A DNA stretch of 64,000 nucleotides from contig NZ_QYBC01000012.1 of the NCBI RefSeq assembly GCF_004137085.1, forward strand, positions 62,001 to 126,000. Reading direction: 5' to 3'. The notes under the pieces are model-generated. The model searched no databases. It was not told the DNA's origin and saw only the letters and a list, made by a program, of their open reading frames with translations. The DNA comes from Lichenibacterium ramalinae (lineage in GTDB: Bacteria; Pseudomonadota; Alphaproteobacteria; Rhizobiales; Beijerinckiaceae). Position 1 is the stretch's first letter, and every line of letters starts with the position of its first letter. A program made the position numbers and the translations under genes. Of this stretch, positions 44,107 to 52,570 are shown piece after piece.

Positions 44107-45501
44107 ATGGATCCCGCCATGCTGGCCAACGACCTCGCCGAACTCGATCGCGCCCACCTGATCCACCCGGTCATGTCGTGGCGGGACCACGAGGCCCGCG
44201 GGCCGCACGTGCTGGCCGAGGGGCGGGGCGCCTATCTCACCGACGCGTCCGGCCGCACCCTGCTCGACGGCTTCTCCGGGCTCTGGTGCGTCAACGTCGG
44301 CTACGGCCAGGACAGCGTCGTGAAGGCCGCGACCGAGCAGATGATGCGCCTGCCCTACGCCACCGGCTATTTCGGCTACGCCGCCGAACCCTCGATCCGG
44401 CTCGCCGCCCGCCTCGCCGAACTGGCGCCCGGCGACCTCGACCACGTCTTCTTCACGCTCGGCGGCTCGGACGCGATCGACAGCGTGGTGCGCTTCATCC
44501 GCTTCTACATGCACGCGAAGGGCACGCCCGAGCGGCGCCACGTCATCTCGCTCGCCCGCGGCTACCACGGCTCCTCGTCGACCGGTGCCGGCATCACGGC
44601 GCTGCCCGCCTTCCACCGCGACTCGGACCTGCCGCTCCCCTGGCAGCACCACATCGCCAACCCCTACCCCTACCGCAACCCGGTCGGCCCCGAACCCGAC
44701 GCCATCATCGCGGCCTCGCTGGCCGAGTTCCACGCCAAGGTCGAGGAGATCGGCGCCGACAAGGTGGCGGCCTTCTTCTGCGAGCCCATCACCGGCTCGG
44801 GCGGCATCATCGTGCCGCCCAAGGGCTGGCTGCCCGCCATGCGCGAGGCCTGCCGCGCCCTCGGTATCCTGTTCGTCGCCGACGAGGTCATCACGGGCTT
44901 CGGGCGCACCGGCCCGCTCTTCGCCTGCGAGGACGAGGGCATCGTGCCCGACATGATGACGGTGGCGAAGGGGCTCACCTCCGGCTACGTGCCCATGGGC
45001 GCGGTGCTGATGTCGGACGCGGTCTACCGCACGATCCGCGACGGCAGCCCCGAGGGCGCCACCATCGGCCACGGCCTCACCTACTCGGCCCACCCGGTCA
45101 GCGCCGCCGTGGGCCTCGCCGTCATGGACCTCTACCTCGACGGCGGCGGCCTGCTCGCCCAGGGCCAGCGCGTCGGCGCCTATCTCGGCCGGCGCCTGCA
45201 GGCCTTCGCCGACCATCCGCTGGTGGGCGAGGTGCGCGGGCGCGGCATGCTGCAGGGCCTGGAGCTCGTCACCGACAAGGCCGCCAAGACCAAGCCCGAC
45301 AAGGCGCTCGGCATCGCCGGCAAGCTCGCCGCCCAGGGCCTGGAGCACCGCCTCATCTTCCGGGCCTTCGCCGACGACATGATCGGCTTCGCGCCGCCGC
45401 TGTGCTGCACCGAGGCCGACATCGACGTGCTGTGCGAGCGGCTCGGCGCGACGCTCGACGCCGTCCTGGCCGACCCGGCCGTCAGGGCCGCCGTCCGCTG
45501 A
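44107..45501 (+). CDS. Class III (omega) aminotransferase
   Basis: A 464-residue PLP enzyme of the beta-alanine/putrescine:pyruvate group. Motifs: LIHPVMSWRDHEARGP at 19-34, DGFSGLWCVNVGYG near 57-70, the PLP Lys in MMTVAKGLTSGYVPMG near 295, and DEVITGFGRTG near 260. It would move an amino group from an omega-amino acid, polyamine or aryl-amine to pyruvate. It stands alone, and no adjacent gene fixes the substrate. Confidence 0.9.
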   Translation: MDPAMLANDLAELDRAHLIHPVMSWRDHEARGPHVLAEGRGAYLTDASGRTLLDGFSGLWCVNVGYGQDSVVKAATEQMMRLPYATGYFGYAAEPSIRLAARLAELAPGDLDHVFFTLGGSDAIDSVVRFIRFYMHAKGTPERRHVISLARGYHGSSSTGAGITALPAFHRDSDLPLPWQHHIANPYPYRNPVGPEPDAIIAASLAEFHAKVEEIGADKVAAFFCEPITGSGGIIVPPKGWLPAMREACRALGILFVADEVITGFGRTGPLFACEDEGIVPDMMTVAKGLTSGYVPMGAVLMSDAVYRTIRDGSPEGATIGHGLTYSAHPVSAAVGLAVMDLYLDGGGLLAQGQRVGAYLGRRLQAFADHPLVGEVRGRGMLQGLELVTDKAAKTKPDKALGIAGKLAAQGLEHRLIFRAFADDMIGFAPPLCCTEADIDVLCERLGATLDAVLADPAVRAAVR

Positions 45502-45584
45502 CGGGGCCGGGGGCGGGGCCCCGATCCCCGGGCGCCCGGGGGTGACGGCGTTTCGCGCCGGCGGCCTCCGTGGCACAAGGGGGC

Positions 45585-46361
45585 ATGTCGCTCGATGTCG
45601 TCGATCTCCGCACCTTCTATGCCGCGCCGCTCGGCCGCGTCGCCCAGCGCGCGATCGCCCGGATCGTGCGCAGCTGGTGGCACGACACGGGCGGGCTCGC
45701 CGTGGCGGGGCTGGGCTATGCCATCCCGTTCCTCGAGCCGTTCCGCGACGAGGCCGTGCGGGTCATCGGGCTGATGCCGGCCGAGCAGGGGATCGTGCAC
45801 TGGCCGGCGGGCGGCCTGTCGGCCACGGCGCTGGTCGAGGGCGGGCAGCTGCCGCTCCCCGACGGGTCGATCGATCGCCTGCTGCTGGTCCACATGCTGG
45901 AGCCGACCGAGCACCCGCGCGAGGTCCTGGCCGAGGTATGGCGCGTCCTGACGCCCGGCGGCCGCATGATCGCCGTGACGTGCAACCGCCGGGGCATGTG
46001 GGCGCGGGTCGACACGACGCCCTTCGGCTCGGGCCAGCCCTTCTCCAAGCGGCAGCTCCAGGCGCTGCTGCGCGAAACCCTGTTCTCGCCCGAGCGGTTC
46101 GGCGAAGCGCTGTACGTGCCGCCCTTCGAGCGCCGGTCGCTGCTCAAGCTGGCGCCCTTCTTCGAACGGACCGGCAAGCGCATGGCGCTGCCGGGCGCGG
46201 GCGTGCTGCTGGTGGAGGCCACCAAACAGCTCTACCGGCCCGTGATGCTGCGGCGCCGGGTGCCGGTTCGCCAGGCGATCCCCCGGCTGGAGCCGCGGCT
46301 TCAGGGCTCGTTCCGGCGGGACAACTCGTTCGGCGATGCCGCCGACCCCGTGAACCGCTGA
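45585..46361 (+). CDS. Class I SAM-dependent methyltransferase, unknown substrate
   Basis: A 258-residue protein. The second half of a Rossmann methyltransferase is clear (DGSIDRLLLVHMLEPTEHPREVLAEVWRVLTPGG, quoted in part, near residues 95-130, and MIAVTCNRRGMW), while the first glycine-rich loop is degenerate (VAGLGYAIPFLEPF). This pattern matches a conserved Hyphomicrobiales family often found near gloB and annotated as methyltransferase. The ATG at 45585 is preferred over an upstream in-frame GTG because homologues start with SLDVVDLR. Confidence 0.8.
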   Translation: MSLDVVDLRTFYAAPLGRVAQRAIARIVRSWWHDTGGLAVAGLGYAIPFLEPFRDEAVRVIGLMPAEQGIVHWPAGGLSATALVEGGQLPLPDGSIDRLLLVHMLEPTEHPREVLAEVWRVLTPGGRMIAVTCNRRGMWARVDTTPFGSGQPFSKRQLQALLRETLFSPERFGEALYVPPFERRSLLKLAPFFERTGKRMALPGAGVLLVEATKQLYRPVMLRRRVPVRQAIPRLEPRLQGSFRRDNSFGDAADPVNR

Positions 46362-46436
46362 TTCACCCTGCGTCACCATCGCCCGGAACGGGGCCGCGCG
46401 ACGCAGCATTCCTCCCTGCGGGAGACAACCATCACC

Positions 46437-47597
46437 ATGCTGAAGCGGGTCGAGACACACGAGGGGCGGGACGGTCCGGAGATCGTCGATCCGCAGGATG
46501 CGGCTGAAAGCGCCGGCCTCCTCTACGTCCACGACGATCGCGAGCCCGGCATCACCCGGCGCAGGAGCGGCAAGGGCTGGTCGTTCCGCACGCCCGACGG
46601 CACCGCGATCCGGGACGCCACCACGATCGAGCGCATCCACAAGCTCGCCATCCCGCCCGCCTACTCGGACGTTTGGATCTGCCCGGATCCGCGGGGCCAC
46701 ATCCAGGCGACCGGCCGCGACGACAAGGGACGCAAGCAGTACCGCTACCACGCCGCCTTCCGGGAAGTGCGCGACAGCGCCAAATACGAGCACGTCACGG
46801 CCTTCGCCGAGGTGCTGCCGCGGATCCGCTCGACCGTGAAGGCCCATATGGCGCTGCATGGCCTGCCCCGGAAGAAGGTCCTGGCCACGATCGTCTACCT
46901 GCTCGAGACGACCCTGATCCGGGTCGGCAACGAGGGCTACGCGCGGCAGAACCAGTCCTATGGTCTCACCACGCTCGAAGACCGCCACGTCGATGCCCAT
47001 GGCGCCGACCTGCGGTTCGAGTTCAAGGGCAAGAGCAACAAGGTTTGGAAGCTGAAGGTGCACGACCGCCGCGTGGCCAGGATCGTGCGGGCCTGCCACG
47101 ACCTGCCCGGGCAGCACCTGTTCCAGTATCTCGACCATGACGGCCACCAGCACGCGGTCTCGTCGCACGACGTCAACGAGTACCTCCGCGAGATCACCGG
47201 CCGCGACGTTTCCGCCAAGGACTTCCGCACCTGGGCCGGCACCGTGCTGGCCGCCCTCGCCCTGCACGAGTTCGGCACCATCGACAGCGAGGCCAAGGCC
47301 AAGAAGAACGTGCGGGCCGCCATCGAGCGCGTCTCGTCCCGCCTCGGCAACACCCCCACCATCTGCCGCAAGTGCTACGTCCACCCCGAAGTCGTGAACT
47401 CCTACATGTCGGGCGACCTGTTGCTGGAGGTGAAGGAGGAGGTGGAGGCGGAACTGCGGGACGACCTGCCCCGCCTCAAGCCCGAGGAGGTCGCCGTGCT
47501 GACCCTGCTCGAGCGCCGGCTCGCCCGCGACATCGACCACCGGGTAGCCGAAAAGCAGGACGCCAAGCGCGTCCGCAAGCGCAGCCGCGCCGCCTGA
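46437..47597 (+). CDS. DNA topoisomerase IB (poxvirus/bacterial type)
   Basis: A 386-residue type IB topoisomerase that relaxes supercoils through a 3'-phosphotyrosine. The N-terminal domain has GLLYVHDDREPGITRRRSGKG (quoted in part), and the catalytic domain includes KVLATIVYLLETTLIRVGNEGYAR (quoted in part), FEFKGKSNKVWKLKV, and the active Tyr in EVVNSYMSGDLL near residue 323. Bacterial members are often part of the stress response. GGGAGACAACC precedes the ATG. A GGAAC upstream lacks a fitting GTT box. Confidence 0.93.
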   Translation: MLKRVETHEGRDGPEIVDPQDAAESAGLLYVHDDREPGITRRRSGKGWSFRTPDGTAIRDATTIERIHKLAIPPAYSDVWICPDPRGHIQATGRDDKGRKQYRYHAAFREVRDSAKYEHVTAFAEVLPRIRSTVKAHMALHGLPRKKVLATIVYLLETTLIRVGNEGYARQNQSYGLTTLEDRHVDAHGADLRFEFKGKSNKVWKLKVHDRRVARIVRACHDLPGQHLFQYLDHDGHQHAVSSHDVNEYLREITGRDVSAKDFRTWAGTVLAALALHEFGTIDSEAKAKKNVRAAIERVSSRLGNTPTICRKCYVHPEVVNSYMSGDLLLEVKEEVEAELRDDLPRLKPEEVAVLTLLERRLARDIDHRVAEKQDAKRVRKRSRAA

Positions 47598-47682
47598 CGG
47601 CACTCCGGACGGGCCGGCGACGGCCCGCATGGCAACGTTCCCGCGGCACCGTCGCCGAGCGGCGGTCCGCTGAAAGGATCAC

Positions 47683-47979
47683 ATGGCATCCCAGGTTCAT
47701 CACGACGGCAAGACCGTCACGGTCACGACGGACGAGGGTCACAGGATCGGCTTCGCCGCGGGGGAACTGAACGCGCCCTCGACGTCGGGCGAGATCACCA
47801 CGGATTGGGCGGGCGGCGTGCCGCCGGCCAATCCGGAAACCACCGTCCGGTCTGCCAAGGCCGATGCCGAGGCGCATGTGGCGCAGCATGGAGCCCCGTC
47901 CGGACCCGACGAGGCCCAGCAGGGTCAGGAGCGCAAGGGCCTCGGCGGCGCGATCAAGGACGCCCTCGGCATGCCGTGA
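47683..47979 (+). CDS. Small hydrophilic protein of unknown function
   Basis: A 98-residue acidic protein (HHDGKTVTVTTDEGHRIGFA at 6-25, quoted in part; TTDWAGGVPPANPET near 40-54) with a low-complexity end (QQGQERKGLGGAIKDALG). No signal peptide, Cys or membrane segment is present. Codon use matches the neighbours, and GAAAGGATC precedes the ATG. It follows topoisomerase IB in the same direction after 85 bases. I do not recognise the family. Confidence 0.6.
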   Translation: MASQVHHDGKTVTVTTDEGHRIGFAAGELNAPSTSGEITTDWAGGVPPANPETTVRSAKADAEAHVAQHGAPSGPDEAQQGQERKGLGGAIKDALGMP

Positions 47980-48037
47980 CGGGCCGGATCGCCGAGCTAC
48001 CCGACCAGCCTAGGTCGCTTCAGGGCGGGCACCGCCC

Positions 48038-49273
48038 TCAGCCGTCGCCCAACCCGTCCGCTCCCAGCACGGCCCGGCTGCGCTCGCGGAACGGGAAGAA
48101 GCCCTTGGTGGCGTGCCGCCAAAGGGCGTCGTCCCAGGGCCTCCGAACCCGCACCAGGGTCATGCCCGCTGCCGTGAGTGGCCCGGCGAGGTCGCCCAGT
48201 GCGTCGCTCACCGGCCCGACCGGCGCTTCCGGCGCGACCACCGTCGTCGCCCCGGCGGCGGCGGCGGCGGCCAGCACCGCTTCGGCCCCCAGCCCCTCCG
48301 TCACGTCGGCGCCACCGCCCTGGGATCCCTCGGCCCGCGCCGCGGCATCCTCGGCCGCAGATTCCACGAAACGCCGCGCCGCCGCGCCCCACGGCCAATC
48401 GTCCGTGCCGCCCGTCGCCGCCAGCACGCCGACGACGTCGACCCCCGGCACGATCGACCGTTCCGCCCCGAAGTCCTCGGGGTGCAGCAACAGCAGCGCC
48501 CGGCCCGGCGGGACGGGGGGCTGCGGCGCCAGCGGCCGGATGGCGGGCAGGGGCGCCTCGACGAGCGCCGTGGCCTGCGTGGCGAGCCCGCGCGGGTGGA
48601 AGCGACCGCCGGTGTGGCGGGCGATGTTGTCGGGCGTGGCGAGGTAGGTCTTGCCCGGCGTGTGCAACCCCGCGACCCAGCGCCACGACAGCGTGTTCGA
48701 CGCCGGGTCGGCATCGACGAGGTGGCGCAGGAAGAAATCGGCCCCGAGCGCCCAGGGCAGGCGCAGGGTGAAGATCCAGATCGAGGCGAACCACATGCGG
48801 GCGTGGTTGTGCAGGTAGCCGAAGGCGGCGAGTTCCTGCGCCCAATCGTCGAAGCCCGCGATGCCGGTGCGGCCTTCCTCGGCGGCCGCGACGGCCCGCG
48901 CCAGCCCGCCCGACCGCCGCACCGCGTCGCGCCCGGCATCCCGCTCGGCCAGGAAGCGGGCCCAGATCGCCGGCCGCAGTTCCAGGCAGCCCTTGAAATA
49001 GCTGCGCCACAGGACTTCCGACACGAACTTGTCCGCCTCCGCCCCGTGGCGGTCGAGCGCGCCGGCGATCACCTCGCGCTCCGAGAGGAGGCGATAGCGC
49101 AGGTAGGGCGACAGGGCCGAGACGCTCCGCTCGGCCTCGGGGCCGCCGTCGGTGTTGCGCGCCTCCGCGTAGGCCCGGCCGGCCCGGGGCAGGAAGGCGT
49201 CGAGGCGGCGCAGGGCTTCCGCCCGGGTGGCGACGAAGGCGGGCGTGGCGTCGTCGACGTGCGTCCCCATCAT
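48038..49273 (-). CDS. Photolyase/cryptochrome-like FAD-domain protein with unusual domain order
   Basis: A 411-residue protein. Residues 15-245 are the FAD-binding domain of the photolyase/cryptochrome family: SVSALSPYLRYRLLSEREV, VSEVLWRSYFKG, YLHNHARMWFASIWIF, FLRHLVDADPASNTLSWRW. In ordinary members this domain follows an N-terminal alpha/beta antenna domain; here the protein begins with it, and an alpha/beta-like region (RALLLLHPEDFG, ATTVVAPEAPVG, MTLVRVRRPWDDALWRH) comes after. The ATG overlaps the stop of the DCC gene (ATGA). DNA repair or light sensing is possible but not shown. Confidence 0.82.
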   Translation of the reverse strand: MMGTHVDDATPAFVATRAEALRRLDAFLPRAGRAYAEARNTDGGPEAERSVSALSPYLRYRLLSEREVIAGALDRHGAEADKFVSEVLWRSYFKGCLELRPAIWARFLAERDAGRDAVRRSGGLARAVAAAEEGRTGIAGFDDWAQELAAFGYLHNHARMWFASIWIFTLRLPWALGADFFLRHLVDADPASNTLSWRWVAGLHTPGKTYLATPDNIARHTGGRFHPRGLATQATALVEAPLPAIRPLAPQPPVPPGRALLLLHPEDFGAERSIVPGVDVVGVLAATGGTDDWPWGAAARRFVESAAEDAAARAEGSQGGGADVTEGLGAEAVLAAAAAAGATTVVAPEAPVGPVSDALGDLAGPLTAAGMTLVRVRRPWDDALWRHATKGFFPFRERSRAVLGADGLGDG

Positions 49274-49638
49274 GCTGGCGCGCCCTCGCGCCGCCCGGCC
49301 ATGCGCTGCAGCCGGGGTCGGAGCCGCAGGAAAGCCCGGTAGAGCCGCTCCAGGCCGGCCAGCACCAGTGGGTTCCGGGCGGCGAGGCCGAGCGGGCGGA
49401 GCCCCGGGATGGCCCGCCACATGGCGGCGAAGGCGGCGGCGCCCGACACCAGGCGGCCGTCCTCGCGCGCATGGAACCGCGCGAGGAGGTCGGCCCGGTC
49501 GACCGGGCAATCGCCATGTCCGGCCACGCCGAGATCGACGAAGGCGATGGCGCCCGCGCGGTCGAGCCGCCGCATGAGGGCGATCTCCCGCCGGCACAGC
49601 GGGCAGCCTCCGTCGAACCAGACCGTGAGTTTCGTCAT
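49270..49638 (-). CDS. DCC-family thiol-disulfide protein (DUF393)
   Basis: A 122-residue protein with the family start TVWFDGGCPLCRREIALMRR (thioredoxin-like CxxC at residues 13-16) and the inner VDLGVAGHGDCP and AAFAAMWRAIPGLRPLG segments. It is presumably a redox protein. It is translationally coupled to the photolyase-like gene downstream, which suggests that the two work together. Confidence 0.88.
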   Translation of the reverse strand: MTKLTVWFDGGCPLCRREIALMRRLDRAGAIAFVDLGVAGHGDCPVDRADLLARFHAREDGRLVSGAAAFAAMWRAIPGLRPLGLAARNPLVLAGLERLYRAFLRLRPRLQRMAGRREGAPA

Positions 49639-49711
49639 GGGTCGGAGATGGGGCGGCGGCGGGCGAGGTCCACGGGCAGGGAACGGCGTCGTGGCGCCGC
49701 ATGCCAGGGGG

Positions 49712-52213
49712 TCACGTGCCCCGCGGCTTGGCCCGCATCGTCGGGGCGGCGGCGGCGGGGTCGTCGGGCCAGGGGTGGCGGGGATAGCGGCCGCGCATCT
49801 CGGAGCGGACCGCCGCCCAGGAGCCGCGCCAGAACCCCGGCAGGTCGCGGGTGATCTGGATGGGGCGATGCGCGGGCGACAGGAGCTGGAGCGTCAGCGG
49901 CACCCGCCCGCCCGCCAGGGCCGGGTGTCGTTGCAGGCCGAACAGCTCCTGCACCCGCACCGATATGGCGGGGCCGCCCTCGGCCGCATAGTCGACCGGC
50001 ACGCGCGACCCCGTCGGGGCCTCGAAATGGGTCGGCGCTTCGGCGTCGAGCCGGCGGTGCAGGCTGCGGTCGAGCAGGGCGTCGAGCGCCTGTCCGAGGT
50101 CTTCGGCCGTCACGTCCTTCAGCCCGCTCCTGCCGAGCAGGAAGGGTGCGAGCCAGGCCGCCATCGTGCGGCGCAGCGCCCCGTCCGACAGGTCGGGCCA
50201 GGCATCGCCCTCGGCGCCGCGCAGGAAGGCGACGCGGTCCCGCCATTGTGACAGGCCCTTGGACCAGGGCAGGCGCTCGACGCCGAGCCGGCCGAGCCCT
50301 TCGGCGAGGACCTCCGCGGCGGCCGCGTCGCCCGGCACGGGCAGGTGGCTTTCGCCGAGCAGGATAGCGCCGAGCCGCGTGGTGCGCCGGGCCGCGAGGG
50401 CGGCGCGGGCGGGATCGAAGGTGAGTTCGTCGGCCGTGCGGATCGCGTCCCCGGCGGCGGCCGCGACCTCGGCGGCATCCAGCGCCGCAGCCAGGAGGAT
50501 GCGGGTGCTGGACGCCCGGCCGGCGATCTCGCCGACGGCCAGGAAGGGCGCGCGGGCCAGGGCGGTGTGTGGCTCCAGCGCGGCGGCGCGGCCGTTGGCC
50601 AGCAGGAACTCGCCCGGCTTGCCGCGCGCCTTGGCGATCCGGTCCGGGAAGGCGAGGGCCAGCACGGCGCCGGGCGACAGCGCCGCCGCGTCGCCCGTGG
50701 CTCCGGTCCCGGTTCCGGCCGCGCCCCGGCCCTGGCGGGCGAAGGTCCGGGCGAGGCCGCGGGCGTTCTCGCTCTTCGGCATGCGGTCGCGCCGCCAGCG
50801 CTCCAGCCGCTCGCCGACATCGGCCCCCGCCCCGCCGAGCCCGCGCTCGACGAGCAGCGCCGCGACCTCGCCGCCGAGCGCGGCGGAACCCCGGCGCGCC
50901 GCCTCGACCACCATGCGGGCGATGCGGGGCGGGGCGGCGATGCGGGCCACGGCCCGCCCCTCGGGCGTCACGGCACCGGCGCCGTCGAACGCCCCGATGT
51001 CGCGCAGCAGCCTGCGCGCTTCCGTGACGGCGGGGCCGGGCGGCGGGTCGAGCCAGCGGAGCGAGGCGGGGTCGCCGACCCCCCAGGTCGCGAGGTCCAG
51101 CACCAGGCCCGACAGGTCCGCGTCCAGCATCTCGGGGCGGGCGAAGGCCGGCATGGCGCCTTCGGCGGCCTCGGCCCAGAGCCGGATGCACAGCCCCGGC
51201 TCGGTGCGGCCGGCCCGGCCCCGCCGCTGGTCGGCCGAGGCGCGGGACACCCGCGCGGTCTCGAGGCGGGTGAGGCCGAGGTCGGGCTCATAGCGCGGCA
51301 CGCGGGACAGGCCGGAATCCACCACCACCCGGATGCCCTCGATGGTCAGCGACGATTCCGCGATGGAGGTCGCCAGCACCACCTTGCGGCTGCCCGTCGG
51401 CGACGGGCGCACGGCACGGTCCTGGGCGGCGCGGTCGAGCGCGCCGTAGAGCGGGGCGACCTCGGCCTCCCCGGGCCGGAGCCTTTCGGCCAGGAGTGAC
51501 GCCGTACGGTTGATTTCGCCCTGGCCGGGCAGGAAGGCCAGCACGGAGCCGCGTTCGGCCCGCAGCGCGGCCAGCACGGCCTCGGCCATCACCTCCTCGA
51601 TCCTCCGCTCCGGGTCGCGCCCGACCCAGCGGGTCTCGACCGGGAAGGCCCGCCCCTCCGACACGACGACGGGCGCGCCCTCGAGCAGGTCCGCCACGCG
51701 GGCGCCGTCGAGGGTGGCCGACATGACGAGGATGCGCAGGTCGGGCCGGAGCGCGCCCTGCACGTCGAGCGCCAGGGCGAGCCCGGCATCGGCGTCGAGC
51801 GAGCGCTCGTGGTATTCGTCGAAGATGACGGCCGCGATGCCGGCGAGTTCGGGGTCGTCGAGGACCGTGCGGGTGAACACGCCCTCGGTCACCACCTCGA
51901 TGCGGGTCCGGGGCGACACCACGGTGTCGAAACGCGCCCGCAGCCCCACCGTGGCGCCCAACGCTTCGCCCAGCGTCGCCGCCATGCGCTCGGCGGCGGC
52001 GCGCGCCGCCAGGCGGCGGGGTTCGAGCACCAGGACGCGGCCGCCCCGCACCCAGGGCGCATCGAGCAGCGCCAGCGGCACCCGCGTGGTCTTGCCGGCG
52101 CCCGGCGGGGCCACGAGCACGGCCGAAGCCGCGCCGGCGAGCGCGGCGGCGATGTCCGGCAGGACGTCGTCGATGGGGAGGCGGATGGCGGTGGGTGCGG
52201 GGTTGGGCGGCAC
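49712..52213 (-). CDS. hrpB: ATP-dependent helicase HrpB
   Basis: An 833-residue DEAH-type helicase. Motif I is APPGAGKTTRVPLAL near 38-52, motif II is FDEYHERSLDAD near 128-139 (DEYH instead of DEAH), motif III is VMSATLDG near 161, and motif VI is QRRGRAGRTEPG near 326-337. The HA2/HrpB_C region with GSRVPVDYAAEGGPAISVRVQELFG (quoted in part) fills the end. HrpB proteins are thought to act on RNA or DNA, but the precise role is not established. Length is normal for the family. Confidence 0.94.
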   Translation of the reverse strand: MPPNPAPTAIRLPIDDVLPDIAAALAGAASAVLVAPPGAGKTTRVPLALLDAPWVRGGRVLVLEPRRLAARAAAERMAATLGEALGATVGLRARFDTVVSPRTRIEVVTEGVFTRTVLDDPELAGIAAVIFDEYHERSLDADAGLALALDVQGALRPDLRILVMSATLDGARVADLLEGAPVVVSEGRAFPVETRWVGRDPERRIEEVMAEAVLAALRAERGSVLAFLPGQGEINRTASLLAERLRPGEAEVAPLYGALDRAAQDRAVRPSPTGSRKVVLATSIAESSLTIEGIRVVVDSGLSRVPRYEPDLGLTRLETARVSRASADQRRGRAGRTEPGLCIRLWAEAAEGAMPAFARPEMLDADLSGLVLDLATWGVGDPASLRWLDPPPGPAVTEARRLLRDIGAFDGAGAVTPEGRAVARIAAPPRIARMVVEAARRGSAALGGEVAALLVERGLGGAGADVGERLERWRRDRMPKSENARGLARTFARQGRGAAGTGTGATGDAAALSPGAVLALAFPDRIAKARGKPGEFLLANGRAAALEPHTALARAPFLAVGEIAGRASSTRILLAAALDAAEVAAAAGDAIRTADELTFDPARAALAARRTTRLGAILLGESHLPVPGDAAAAEVLAEGLGRLGVERLPWSKGLSQWRDRVAFLRGAEGDAWPDLSDGALRRTMAAWLAPFLLGRSGLKDVTAEDLGQALDALLDRSLHRRLDAEAPTHFEAPTGSRVPVDYAAEGGPAISVRVQELFGLQRHPALAGGRVPLTLQLLSPAHRPIQITRDLPGFWRGSWAAVRSEMRGRYPRHPWPDDPAAAAPTMRAKPRGT

Positions 52214-52570
52214 GGGCGATGCTGAGCAGGATGCGGGGCGGGACGGAACGCGTTGCCGGCCAAAACCGCCGGCGAGTCAAGCGTGGCCGGCGGGGTCGAC
52301 CTCGCGGCAGGCCGGGGCGGGCGGCGGTGCAGGAGGTGGGCGGTGCCGGGGGCGGGCGCCGCGGACCTGCCGAAATGCGACCGCGACGGGCCGCGATCGC
52401 GGCCCGGGCGGGTCGGAATCCGCCCGCCGGACGCGGCCGCGAGGGCGCCAACATGGCAGCCATCGTGCGGCATCCTGGCGGGGCTCTTCTCGCGGCGGGG
52501 GATAAGGGCTATCTGGGGGGCGCTTCGGCACCCCTGCCGCGGCGTGTAGTGGGTCGCCGTCGAAGGCACG
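52214..52570. other. 357-base divergent intergenic region between hrpB and kup
   Basis: This region holds the promoters of both divergent genes. A GCCGG-N9-CCGGC dyad occurs at about 52255-52275, but no convincing -35/-10 pair, EcfG-type promoter or riboswitch can be named. No small gene is apparent. Confidence 0.4.

Noticed and set aside
46385-46411. GGAAC-N17-CATT as an EcfG-type promoter of topoisomerase IB
   Set aside because: The -10 element lacks the GTT core, so the match is too poor to list.
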